From assembly GCF_018127745.1 (NCBI RefSeq), contig NZ_CP072333.1, forward strand, positions 1,178,001 to 1,242,000: a stretch of DNA of 64,000 bases, given 5' to 3'. The position numbers and the translations under genes were made by a program. The DNA is from Porphyromonas sp. oral taxon 275. GTDB taxonomy: Bacteria > Bacteroidota > Bacteroidia > Bacteroidales > Porphyromonadaceae. Each line of letters opens with the position of its first letter. The stretch's first letter is position 1. Below are positions 43,043 to 51,073 of the stretch, one piece after another. The notes under the pieces are model-generated. The model was not told the origin of the DNA, ran no database searches, and saw only the letters and a program-made list of their open reading frames with translations.

Positions 43043-43565
43043 CTACCTCATTTCACCTTTGATGTTTTCACAAAAAAGAAGAAATGACGGGGCAACTTCC
43101 GTCACACACTCTTCCTCTTCGTGGTGGATATAAAAAACTTTTCCACTGCCCTCTTCTATACAGTAGATATTTCCACTAGAATCGTTCGCAAATGAAAGCA
43201 AATATGCTTCTTTATCTCTACTGCTTTTTGTCAACGAGATAAGGCGAGAGGGAATCTCCAACTCAGAAACTCTGAAAAACAGCCAATGTCCAGCATGTTG
43301 TAGTCGTTTTTTTAACATTAAAAAAGGAGTCTCTATATAAAAATGCTCCATCCGGGAATACTCCTCCATCAAAAGATTTATAGAATAAGAGAACTGCATT
43401 CTTTCCTTCAAATTCTATTGATAAGAGATTTTCCACCTCTTTAGATGCTTTCTTTTGCTCATTGGGAAGAAAGCGAACCCCATTTTCCTTAAAGATATTT
43501 ACCATTGCTACATTAGTTAATGATATGACTTTGCTACTTTTCCAGCCTCCTCGGCACTTACTCAT
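43043..43565 (-). pseudogene. immunity gene split by an A7 frameshift
   Basis: Two overlapping frames: the first starts MSKCRGGWKSSKVISL and runs through LLFYKSFDGGVFPDGAFLYR to SFFNVKK; the second continues RLQHAGHWLFFRVSELEIPS to FENIKGEMR-like sequence. Removing one A from the A7 run near 43,306-43,312 joins them into a protein of about 165 residues, perhaps SUKH-like. The MSKC start also matches the N-terminal modules at 37,446 and 45,755, so the gene may be a fusion. Confidence 0.5.
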
Positions 43566-43720
43566 AGATAATGAAATCCGAGATTTAGTCTATCAAAAAA
43601 GAAGGCATCTAAATCGAGAAATTACCAAACCGTATCATAATTTCCAGGAATAGTACTTCATAGACATCTCCATATCTTTTCTCATAGGTCTTCAGTGATG
43701 GTTTCCATCGAGTTATAGTC

Positions 43721-44572
43721 CTACTCCAGACCATCGATAATCTTTTGAATATGTGGAGAAACCTTATACTCTGCCTGCTGCAGGTATGGAGCATAATGTG
43801 CTAGCATGGCGTCTGAGAATTGTAGATTAGCAATGTCAAGTTTCCGTTTGATGAGCCAATATCTGTAGAGAGCAAATGCCTCCACAGGGAATAAGCTCCA
43901 TGTGGGATCTGTGAAAGGGTTGGCTATGAAAGAATCATTATGATAAGTCTTTAGGTGATATGTCATCAGGTCGTCTAGTAAACCCTCCACCTCTTCTGCA
44001 GAGCAGGTAGCAGCATTCGCTAGCACCTTGTCATAGGGTGCTATGGGTACGTCTTCCTTCTTCCCCCAGATGACGCCTTTCCTTGTGAGAATATCTTGAT
44101 AAAGAAATGTCGCAAGGGGAAGGGTGGTAACGTGTAGCTTAAACTGGTTGCGCGTTTTATAGTTCAAAGCCTCTGTGGTAACGTCTACGATCCGTTCTTT
44201 AAGCATGTCATCTGCAAACATCGCCATAGCAAGTAGAAAGCCCGGTAAAGTAGTAAGTTCCGATGATAACGTGAGTTTCTTTTCTGCTCTCAGCTCTTCA
44301 TTCTTTTTCCACATAGACCAATATGCAATGTACTGGATATGGAGAGCATCTACCATTCTTTGGAAAAGCTCAGGACTAGGATTGTGCCAAAATTGCAGTT
44401 GACACATTTCAGACTCCGTGTGGGCAACAGTATTTAACTGGATAAAATTCCATTTCTCCAAAGATGGATTTGCTAAACGCTCCAAATACTCCGCCTCGTG
44501 AGTGTAGCCCTTCCAGTTTGAGAAGACTTTGTCAATGCGTTTTGTGTACTCTGCTCTCGTTCGCTTTTTCAT
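43721..44572 (-). CDS. PoNi-like immunity protein (DUF1910/DUF1911)
   Basis: 283 residues. The second half, LLDDLMTYHLKTYHNDSFIA and TDPTWSLFPVEAFALYRYWLI, fits the DUF1911 part of PoNi, and the helical first half fits DUF1910. PoNi proteins block PoNe nucleases, and the gene begins 3 bp after the PoNe-like toxin stop, as expected for a cognate pair. Confidence 0.75.
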   Translation of the reverse strand: MKKRTRAEYTKRIDKVFSNWKGYTHEAEYLERLANPSLEKWNFIQLNTVAHTESEMCQLQFWHNPSPELFQRMVDALHIQYIAYWSMWKKNEELRAEKKLTLSSELTTLPGFLLAMAMFADDMLKERIVDVTTEALNYKTRNQFKLHVTTLPLATFLYQDILTRKGVIWGKKEDVPIAPYDKVLANAATCSAEEVEGLLDDLMTYHLKTYHNDSFIANPFTDPTWSLFPVEAFALYRYWLIKRKLDIANLQFSDAMLAHYAPYLQQAEYKVSPHIQKIIDGLE

Positions 44573-44575
44573 ATG

Positions 44576-45160
44576 CTAATGCCATTTATGTTCTGTATAG
44601 GAGGCTGCATACAGCCGTCCTTTTGCTCCTCGTTGTATCGTTACGTGCATTACCTTGAAATCTCCAAGATTTGCAAGAATATCCTCCAATTGCTTTGATG
44701 TGATTTTTCCATGTCGTTTAGCAAGACGAAGACGATCCTTAATAAAGTTCTCAGTATCCTGCTGAGGGGGGGGGGATAGTCTGAACATGCCTACAGTTGA
44801 TGATTTAACTTCAAAAACATCATATTTCCCCGTTGTCGGATTCTTTGCAAGAATATCTATACCATTGTTGGAACCATATTTTACATCTACCAAATCAACC
44901 CCCTGCTTCTTTAGCAGATCCTGCGCATACTTTTCGCCAATATCTCCTACTGCTTGGGTAAATGACCTTAATCCCCAAGGGTCTACCCAAGCGTTTACAT
45001 CGTGGACATATGCGTATAGGTTTGTTAGTCCCGCCTCGAGACGAATGAGGTCTTGACTGATGTACGCTCCTGTCTCGGGCGAGTAGTAGCGGAAGCGATT
45101 ATAAGCTAAGCCCGTCTCTCGGTCAAGGTACTGCCCTTGGTAGAGGAGAGAGCATGCTTT
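44576..45160 (-). pseudogene. Rhs core end with PoNe-like PD-(D/E)xK nuclease toxin
   Basis: A continuous frame: LLYQGQYLDRETGLAYNRFR, RYYSPETGAYISQDLIRLEA, AYVHDVNAWVDPWGL, then the toxin GDIGEKYAQDLLKKQGVDLV, NNGIDILAKN, YDVFEVKSSTVG. The Asp in GIDIL and the Glu-Lys in FEVKSS are the nuclease core; the layout is that of PoNe DNases. No start codon or Rhs shell remains, so it is a silent 3' cassette. A G10 tract on the plus strand (C10 in the gene) at 44766-44775 encodes Pro-Pro-Pro after the nuclease core. Confidence 0.75.
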
Positions 45161-45215
45161 TAAATTTCGGTTTAAGTGGCTTGATTCTATAATTCGAGCT
45201 TCAACAATAGCCCCC

Positions 45216-45488
45216 TTACATAGAAAAGTCTAAACAGATCGTAGTCAAATCCTTCAGCATATTTTCCCAGCTTTGATATTCTCGTTTTATCAGTGGAGAC
45301 TCCCAGTTATAATCACACACAACAAAAATAGTTAATACAGAATTATAATACCCCACATCAATTAATATATTGCCATTTTTCAATTGTAGAATATCCTCTA
45401 TCTGAAATTCTTTGGAAGGCTCTAAGAATGGATGTGCTGAAGATGAGTTTGTAAGAGAGAACTTGTACAGGTTGATTACTTCCTCCAT
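45216..45488 (-). CDS. small putative immunity protein
   Basis: 90 residues, acidic, alternating strand/helix (NILIDVGYYNSVLTIFVVCD, SWENMLKDLTTICLDFSM). Follows a 44-residue fragment (45492) with only 3 bp between. No family recognised. Confidence 0.45.
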   Translation of the reverse strand: MEEVINLYKFSLTNSSSAHPFLEPSKEFQIEDILQLKNGNILIDVGYYNSVLTIFVVCDYNWESPLIKREYQSWENMLKDLTTICLDFSM

Positions 45489-45491
45489 GTC

Positions 45492-45626
45492 CTAATGTAC
45501 TTTAGTGAGTTTTCTATATTCGACTTCTGTTATTGGGTGTCCATGTATAACATTAGCACTCATCTCTACCCTGACGAAACGAGTCGGAGTACCTTCTGAT
45601 ACACCTATAATTTCATAAAATTCCAT
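45492..45626 (-). pseudogene. short toxin-tail remnant
   Basis: 44 residues: MEFYEIIGVSEGTPTRFVRV then NVIHGHPITEVEYRKLTKVH. It has its own ATG but looks like the end of a larger protein. It sits between an N-terminal module fragment and a small antidote. Confidence 0.4.
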
Positions 45627-45632
45627 AACTTT

Positions 45633-45755
45633 CTATGGCTTTTTGTTAGTAGCAAGCTTACCATTCTCCTCAAACAACTCGCCAAAACTCTTGCTCGGCT
45701 GATGAGTCGCCAAGCCGACTGCCTCATGGGCTATGCCGCCTATGCACTTGCTCAT
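45633..45755 (-). pseudogene. Rhs/PAAR-like N-terminal module fragment 2
   Basis: 40 residues, MSKCIGGIAHEAVGLATHQP SKSFGELFEEN-like, nearly the same as the start of the fragment at 37081-37446. It is cut after the LFEE motif. Confidence 0.6.
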
Positions 45756-45770
45756 GATAGATTATACCCG

Positions 45771-46097
45771 CTAACTTGTTGTAAAAGTAGAAATATCATC
45801 CAATGAATCCTTAATTCTTCCCTTTAAATTAGGGCGTGTTTCTGCTATATGTTGAAAGACCTTATGTACACGCGACAAATCAATATTCTGATGTATTCTA
45901 GCAATATGACCAATACATGTAATAGAAAGTCCTGCTATACTATCATTGTGATCTAAAGCATACTTCAGATACAACTCCTGTAACCATCTCCAATCCTCTA
46001 TATCACTCAAGGCGGATAATAATACTCTACATTTTCCCATATAGCTTATAGTACTACTATCCATAATCAAGAGTATTTCTTCTTTTATATGATTCAT
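45771..46097 (-). CDS. putative helical-repeat immunity protein
   Basis: 108 residues from ATG 46097 (a longer frame begins at 46133 inside the toxin tail). Helical repeats (ILLIMDSSTISYMGKCRVLL, WLQELYLKYALDHNDSIAGL, ITCIGHIARIHQ) look like two or three HEAT-type units. One base separates it from the toxin-tail stop at 46099. Confidence 0.5.
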   Translation of the reverse strand: MNHIKEEILLIMDSSTISYMGKCRVLLSALSDIEDWRWLQELYLKYALDHNDSIAGLSITCIGHIARIHQNIDLSRVHKVFQHIAETRPNLKGRIKDSLDDISTFTTS

Positions 46098-46098
46098 T

Positions 46099-46262
46099 TT
46101 AATGAAACTCTTTGATTCCCCCCTTTTTATCAACTAACCCTGCATCTTGGAGTGCTGTCTTCTGATCTGGATGCAGTCTTCTCAGGCACGAACATGACCA
46201 TGATAAACTTCTATCCTTTCAGGAGTAATAAGACTGATGTATGCTCCTGTTTCGGGCGAGTA
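46099..46262 (-). pseudogene. Rhs core scrap and toxin tail, frameshifted
   Basis: YYSPETGAYIS (Rhs core end) is followed by ERIEVYHGHVR in one frame and RRLHPDQKTALQDAGLVDKK then GIKEFH in the next. A frameshift separates them. Toxin class unknown. Confidence 0.5.
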
Positions 46263-46270
46263 GTATGTTG

Positions 46271-46627
46271 TTAGCCACCATGGCTTTCTCGAAATTCCTT
46301 GAGTTTTCTCTCTATGAAAGAGAAATCTCCAATCGCTTTGTCTTTGTCTTTAGCTCGGTCATACTTAGCAATCCATTTAAGAATGCCAAAAGCATAAAAC
46401 TTGAAGCCTTGTTCGGTTAAATCTCCAATTGTTATCTGTGATTCGTCGGTAGCTTTTTCTCCTTTTCTTAGGATCTCCCTTGTGGTAAACCCGTTGTCTT
46501 GCAAAAAGTGAACATAATTTTCAAAGAAACGATATATTCGTTCTTTATATTCCTGAGTTACGGGCTGTGGTGCTAATTTAGATTGAGTTATCCAGCTCAA
46601 CTTCTCCAGTACTTTGTTTTCATCCAT
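46271..46627 (-). CDS. putative immunity protein
   Basis: 118 residues, charged and helical (ITQSKLAPQPVTQEYKERIY, YVHFLQDNGFTTREILRKGE, FKFYAFGILKWIAKYDRAKD). Twelve bases after a toxin-tail stop at 46640. Family not recognised. Confidence 0.5.
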   Translation of the reverse strand: MDENKVLEKLSWITQSKLAPQPVTQEYKERIYRFFENYVHFLQDNGFTTREILRKGEKATDESQITIGDLTEQGFKFYAFGILKWIAKYDRAKDKDKAIGDFSFIERKLKEFRESHGG

Positions 46628-46639
46628 TGGTTTTTCGTT

Positions 46640-46885
46640 TTAATGAGAGCTAACTTTATGTGACTCTAAATCAATATCTAATCTTTGAGTATCAACCTCT
46701 GAAATGTCGTATAACATCCCATTTCTTCCAGCAGCTTTAATATGAGCCCCCCCCCTTAATGCTATCGACACATCGCCCTCGGGGTTCCACCCTGCCTTGC
46801 CTATATGCTGCCCTTTGTCTCCTGTTACTTTATACTCCTTCTTCCTTGAGTAGCTGTTGCTTTGTCGTCCATCTTCTTGGCTCAA
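46640..46885 (-). pseudogene. toxin-tail remnant with G9 tract
   Basis: Open frame without a convincing start: SYSRKKEYKVTGDKGQHIGK, GWNPEGDVSIALRGGAHIKA, YDISEVDTQRLDIDLES. The ALRGGAH segment is encoded by a run of nine G (plus-strand C9 at 46747-46755), so slippage would change the frame. Its first 20 codons lie in the 260-bp repeat that recurs at 56,216. Confidence 0.5.
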
Positions 46886-47095
46886 AGCTACAGGTTTTTC
46901 GCGACAGAATGATCGCCGCTCTGGGGGTGAGGCTTAGGGACTTGGCAAGCGGTCTAAATAAGCCCTTCGGGCAAGGTCTCTAAGCCGGCTTCGGAAAGTA
47001 CCTTATGAATCAAGAAAAAGTGGCTAATCTTTTCGGAAAAAGTGGCTAAACTTTTGCGCAAAAGATTAGCCACTTTTTCTGGGAAGATTAGTAAC
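46836..47095. repeat. 260-bp duplicated segment, copy 1
   Basis: Nearly identical to 56216-56475 (offset 9,380 bp, only a few differences such as 46862 and 46872). It holds the front of a toxin tail, a stretch around GCCCTTCGGGC, and the three-unit AAAAGTGGCTAA array. It ends at the promoter of HU gene 2. Confidence 0.9.
47014..47079. repeat. 22-bp palindrome array, family D (3 units) upstream of HU gene 2
   Basis: Units GAAAAAGTGGCTAATCTTTT (47014-47033), a close copy from 47036, and an inverted copy at 47060-47079. AAAAG/CTTTT arms give centres at 47024.5, 47046.5 and 47068.5. First and third units are exact reverse complements. Lies just before the HU promoter. Confidence 0.85.
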
Positions 47096-47099
47096 TTTG
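47092..47099 (+). promoter_or_regulatory. -7 promoter box of HU gene 2
   Basis: TAACTTTG, 84 bp before the ATG at 47183 and 13 bp after the family-D array. Confidence 0.6.
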
Positions 47100-47182
47100 T
47101 CCTCGAAGCATCTAATACCTCATCGCAAAGTCCCTCCTCCTTCCTTGAGGTTCACCTGAGGGAACTAAATCTAAATCATGTC

Positions 47183-47659
47183 ATGGCCAACAAACCATTG
47201 CAATTCGTAGTCGTCGAGCGCAAGCTCAATGTCGGCAAAAACGCAGGAAAACTCGTCCAGATCGCCAAGCCTACGGGCCGCCATCGCATCGACTTCCGCA
47301 ACTTCTGCGAGCGTGTCGCCAAGTCCACCACCTTCAACCGCCAGGAGGTCGAGGCCGTCCTGAACTACGCCACCGAGATCGCCAAGGACATCGTCGCCAA
47401 TGGCGATATCGTCGAATTCGGAGATCTCGGCACGCTGATGCCTTCGTTCAAGAGCAAAGCTGTCGAGCAGGGCACCAAGTTCAACGCCAACGTCCACATC
47501 GAGAAGCCCGTCGTGCTGCTCCAGCCCTCCAAGAAGTACTTCACGCTCACGGGTGTCAGCTACGAGCAGACCGAGGCAAAGCCCTCCAAAGCGGCCAAGC
47601 CCAAAGCAAGCGAACCCGCGCCTAAGCCCAAGGATGAGTCCCACAACAGCGGGCTATAA
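47183..47659 (+). CDS. HU-family (HU-HIG type) DNA-binding protein 2
   Basis: 158 residues from ATG 47183 (MANKPLQFVVVERKLNVGKN); an upstream ATG at 47042 lies before the promoter and can be excluded. The core IDFRNFCERVAKSTTFNRQE, VEAVLNYATEIAKDIVANGD, IVEFGDLGTLMPSFKSKAVE is clearly paralogous to HU gene 1, with the arm FNANVHIEKPVVLLQP and a Lys/Pro/Ala tail. The only clear plus-strand gene within the toxin array, and GC-rich like core genes. Confidence 0.88.
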   Translation: MANKPLQFVVVERKLNVGKNAGKLVQIAKPTGRHRIDFRNFCERVAKSTTFNRQEVEAVLNYATEIAKDIVANGDIVEFGDLGTLMPSFKSKAVEQGTKFNANVHIEKPVVLLQPSKKYFTLTGVSYEQTEAKPSKAAKPKASEPAPKPKDESHNSGL

Positions 47660-47682
47660 GGGCTTCGTCCTCCCCTAAATGC

Positions 47683-47724
47683 ACTTCGCCCCGAGCTGCC
47701 ACAGACGGCAGCTCGGGGCGAAGT
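47683..47724. terminator. terminator of HU gene 2
   Basis: Perfect 18-bp stem (47683-47700 with 47707-47724), 6-base loop, then CTTTTG. Confidence 0.9.
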
Positions 47725-47849
47725 CTTTTGCATAGACGCCTTGAAATACACGCCACTTTACAAGATTGGCTTTTTCTCGTCAAACAAAGCTACGGGCAGG
47801 CTATACTGAATCTCCATATTCATTGTATAGATTTTTCAGGCTTCTTCTC

Positions 47850-48275
47850 TTATGAGAACTGCCAAAAGCCAGCAGTTAGCTCAGAGAAGCAATCTGATTT
47901 GAATAAGGCATAAGCATAGAAACAACCAAAATTAAAGGGGTAATTTCCATTTACTAGCTCCTCAGGATATCCATTTTCATCCACTTGGAACATAAAAGTA
48001 AAGCCATCCTGTTCTAATGCTCGATAGTAGCGCTCTTTATCTTGGATTAAAATAGGAAATCCTCCCAGTTTAATTAGATAGGGAGTATCTACCTCTTCGG
48101 AAGTGCAAACCCGAGACATCTCAATGTAACATTTGTTCAAAGATGGGCTACTAAGATCCTGTAATATCCCAGCTTCTGTCGTTGGATGTTCCAACACCTT
48201 AATTGGGAGATCAGGATACCGGTCATCTTCTGCATAGCAGTCGTAATCCTTGGGTAGGAATACTGAGATAGACAT
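47850..48275 (-). CDS. DUF1963/YwqG-like immunity protein
   Basis: 141 residues. YLIKLGGFPILIQDKERYYR, FTFMFQVDENGYPEELVNGN and FGCFYAYALF follow the DUF1963 pattern (Q-hydrophobic-DE, then a G-x-hydrophobic-Y strand). Such proteins occur as antidotes in toxin arrays. No tail is visible directly upstream. Confidence 0.55.
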   Translation of the reverse strand: MSISVFLPKDYDCYAEDDRYPDLPIKVLEHPTTEAGILQDLSSPSLNKCYIEMSRVCTSEEVDTPYLIKLGGFPILIQDKERYYRALEQDGFTFMFQVDENGYPEELVNGNYPFNFGCFYAYALFKSDCFSELTAGFWQFS

Positions 48276-48452
48276 TCTTGGATTCAGTGGATTTTGGAAA
48301 GTGAGATAGAAAGTATAATGCTCTAAACTATTGAGTTTTGGGGAGTATCAAAGAACATTGGCGCTATTCCTCCAATCCACCCAACAGCTGAGCCTCCCTC
48401 AAACGTCGTAGCCGTATATAGAATACACACACTCCGTTCTATAAACAAGGAA

Positions 48453-48641
48453 CTATACGTAATCATAGACATTCAATAGGCAAAATATATCCATACTTTG
48501 TTGCATGAGCAATTGCTTGCATACGTAATACACCCTCTTTGTGATATCGCAGGTTGTGCTCGGCTTATGCGTCACCAAAGAGCCAACTGCATTATGTGTA
48601 CACATCCTGATATGCCCCAATCGTTCCCGAGATTTCATCAA
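48453..48641 (-). pseudogene. Rhs/PAAR-like N-terminal module fragment 3 (degenerate)
   Basis: HNAVGSLVTHKPSTTCDI aligns with HDAVGSLAIHKPSKSFGDL of fragment 1; the rest is unrelated. Starts right after the NADAR gene's stop region. Confidence 0.5.
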
Positions 48642-48647
48642 ACTTTT

Positions 48648-49532
48648 TCACACCTCTCTTTTGTTCAGTATATCCTCTCTCAATTGAGTTAAGATGAACC
48701 CAAGGAGATTTTCGCCCTTCCATTTAGACGGGATATACAATTCTGGGGTATCTAACTCCATCCCAACTCCCCAAATCGTATCAGTAGGACTTGCTTCTAC
48801 AAGTAGCGTACCTTGAGTAGCAAGCAGAGTTTCAAGCAATTCAGCATTCTGGGTAAACTTTAGATAGTTCCCTTTGTATACAATGCTCTTCTTCTCTTCA
48901 TCCCAAGTGCTTTGGTTAAACCCCTGTATCTCTCGACCCAGTTGTTTCTGCTTCCTTGGATTTGAAGTTTTGAGTATCTGCATCGCTGTTTGATTGTCTC
49001 CAAATAGAATTGCTTTTTGGAACATCATATATTGCTCTGCTGAACTAAATCTGTGTTTTCCATCGAAAAAGGAGACTTTATGCCATTGAGAGAAGGGGTG
49101 AGCTGTATGATAAAAGGGTGTGAGTTTGTGGAAGCGCACTTGCTCCCCCCAAACATTATAAAAGGCTTCTTGTGCCTTACTATCTACGAATGATCTAACA
49201 TCATAAAAATCAAATAAGCAAACGACATCCTCCATTTTTGCTTGATAAAAGGGTGTAAGCATATAAACCTTATCACAAGCACTCATCATTGGGGATGCAT
49301 GAGCATTGACAGCCGCGCCATAGCATAGTAGCCCCCAGCCATCTTGAAGTAACTGGTCCCTTAGAATTTTAAAGACCTCAAAGAGATGCTCTCCAGAAGC
49401 TGTAAGGCTACAGAATGAGCTTTCGACCTTTAGGCAACTTGCATCCACCTCTTCATCATCCCATACGGAAAAAGTAACAGGTAGACTTTCACACGTAAAT
49501 AGGTTTACTGCTGTAACATTATATACTTCCAT
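48648..49532 (-). CDS. NADAR-domain protein, probable ADP-ribosylation-reversing immunity enzyme
   Basis: 294 residues from ATG 49532 (a TTG at 49544 would overlap the toxin stop). Residues about 1-130 are an unrecognised N-terminal domain; about 130-290 are a NADAR (YbiA-type) domain: FYHTAHPFSQWHKVSFFDGK, FSSAEQYMMFQKAILFGD, NPRKQKQLGREIQGFNQSTW, VYKGNYLKFTQN, LVEASPTDTIWGVGM. NADAR proteins cleave N-glycosidic bonds, and some remove ADP-ribose from guanine added by ADP-ribosyltransferase toxins. Here the gene directly follows a pierisin-like ART remnant, so I propose an enzymatic antidote. Confident on the domain; the partnership is inference. Confidence 0.8.
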   Translation of the reverse strand: MEVYNVTAVNLFTCESLPVTFSVWDDEEVDASCLKVESSFCSLTASGEHLFEVFKILRDQLLQDGWGLLCYGAAVNAHASPMMSACDKVYMLTPFYQAKMEDVVCLFDFYDVRSFVDSKAQEAFYNVWGEQVRFHKLTPFYHTAHPFSQWHKVSFFDGKHRFSSAEQYMMFQKAILFGDNQTAMQILKTSNPRKQKQLGREIQGFNQSTWDEEKKSIVYKGNYLKFTQNAELLETLLATQGTLLVEASPTDTIWGVGMELDTPELYIPSKWKGENLLGFILTQLREDILNKREV

Positions 49533-49540
49533 ATCATACC

Positions 49541-49915
49541 TCAATGTAAGTTAGGAATAAACTCATCTATCATTTTACCCTTGTGCATGCGATAGGCACC
49601 AACAATATCTTGAGATGGTACTCCATCTAGAATGGAGAACTCAAACTGCTCTGGGAATTTGTACTTATCACCTAGCATATCTGATACATCTAAACCTTGG
49701 TCTCTATCTACAACATAAATATATCCATTCTTTTCTACAAATTCCTTAGCTATTTCAATTTTAGCTGACGAAGAGACAAATCTTCCTGCTGTTGTATTGC
49801 TAGACGTATGCTTGAATAAGTTTGTATGAGTTCCTTTAGGCTTTATTCCATCATTAAATACGTTCTCTGGCTTAACTGAGGATAGTAGGAGTCATATCGC
49901 TGTCAAAGTCGGATT
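49541..49915 (-). pseudogene. pierisin/scabin-like ADP-ribosyltransferase toxin remnant
   Basis: Frame without start reading KPENVFNDGIKPKGTHTNLF, HTSSNTTAGRFVSSSAKIEI, NGYIYVVDRDQGLDV, KFPEQFEFSILDGVPSQDIV, AYRMHKGKMIDEF, stop at 49541. FVSSS fits the STS motif and the Gln-x-Glu in PEQFEF the QxE catalytic turn of guanine- and arginine-type ARTs. The usual R-x-D start motif appears only in another frame (RYDSYYP near 49,900), so at least one frameshift inactivates it. It ends 8 bp before the NADAR start. Confidence 0.65.
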
Positions 49916-49929
49916 TGACACTCCTATTA

Positions 49930-50742
49930 TTACCAGCTGGTAATTGGGCGATGGATATTCTCCCAGTAAACCGCTATCCTTTTATCAAATCCTACAATTT
50001 GTTCAATATCTCTATCTATAGATATTCCCAACTTGGGGAAGACATAGAAGAAACCTCGCTCTATAACCTGCTCTGAGTTTCGTAAAAATTGCACTATATC
50101 CCTTGCTTGTAGCAAAGTGCCTCTAATCTTAATTTCTGTATCGTGACGCAATTTGATATTCACTTGACCCAATGTACCATCATAAAATGACAGTAAAGCG
50201 GAATCAGTCTTGATTATATTCTTGCGAATATAATTCTCCACCAAGAGACCTGTTCTTTCCTGAAATGCATATTCTGTATCCCCAAAAACAAAGCCGTTAA
50301 TAGATTCATAGGGAACTACACATATTGTATTGTTTGCTTCAATCTTACGAATACAAGGATCTACACACTCCCTTTCGTAATCATCTTTTAGATAATCTGC
50401 ATATAGTAACACCTCGGAGAATTCTTCTTGATCTTGGGATACCGTAAGAACCAAGTTAACAGATGGAAATATAAATCCATCTACTACTTGATAGCCATTA
50501 TGTGCTTTTGCAAATTCATCTATGCATTTAGGTGAAATGAGTGTTCCTAAAAGTTCTATTTGGTCTACTGCCTGGGTAGAGATTGTCGCAACTCGATTGT
50601 TCTCTCGCTCAATATAGTATGTGCGTCCATCGAGATCTTTCTTTGAGCAGGAGTGGACACGGCCCTTCCCTTCCTGTACTAAATCTCGAGCATCTTCCTC
50701 CAGGAAGAGTTCATCCATAGATATCGACTGAATCTTAATCAT
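49930..50742 (-). CDS. large putative immunity protein
   Basis: 270 residues from ATG 50742. Largely beta, acidic; FAKAHNGYQVVDGFIFPSVN in the middle recalls a SUKH turn but I cannot assign a family. Follows a toxin tail (stop 50745) closely. Confidence 0.5.
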   Translation of the reverse strand: MIKIQSISMDELFLEEDARDLVQEGKGRVHSCSKKDLDGRTYYIERENNRVATISTQAVDQIELLGTLISPKCIDEFAKAHNGYQVVDGFIFPSVNLVLTVSQDQEEFSEVLLYADYLKDDYERECVDPCIRKIEANNTICVVPYESINGFVFGDTEYAFQERTGLLVENYIRKNIIKTDSALLSFYDGTLGQVNIKLRHDTEIKIRGTLLQARDIVQFLRNSEQVIERGFFYVFPKLGISIDRDIEQIVGFDKRIAVYWENIHRPITSW

Positions 50743-50744
50743 AA

Positions 50745-51040
50745 TCAATGAAAATATTTTCTTGTCAGACGTTTAGCCTCCTTATTTGTAATAAGAGCCT
50801 CTCTCCTTGCAGACTCTATCATTTCAAGCATTGCATCATTGTACTTACCTCCAAATTTGCGCTGTACATCCCTTATATCCATCTAAATCAGTAGCTGTAT
50901 GTAAATGAGGTGGTCGTCCAAACTTGTCGTCAGCATGTAGGATAATGTATTTCCCTTTGTGTTCACCTGTAAAGGTTCAAACAGTTTTATTCTCTGAAGA
51001 AGAATCGAATACTTTAGTAGCTATAGGGGCACTTACCTTC
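50745..51040 (-). pseudogene. toxin-tail remnant with frameshifts
   Basis: FTGEHKGKYIILHADDKFGR PPHLHTATD then, in another frame, DVQRKFGGKYNDAMLEMIES and ALITNKEAKRLTRKYFH, stop just before the next gene. The FGRPPHLH stretch suggests a His-rich nuclease-type toxin end. Also a TGA upstream (NKTV-stop). Confidence 0.45.
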
Positions 51041-51073
51041 TTACTGAATATTAATACTTATAACTAGTCCTTT

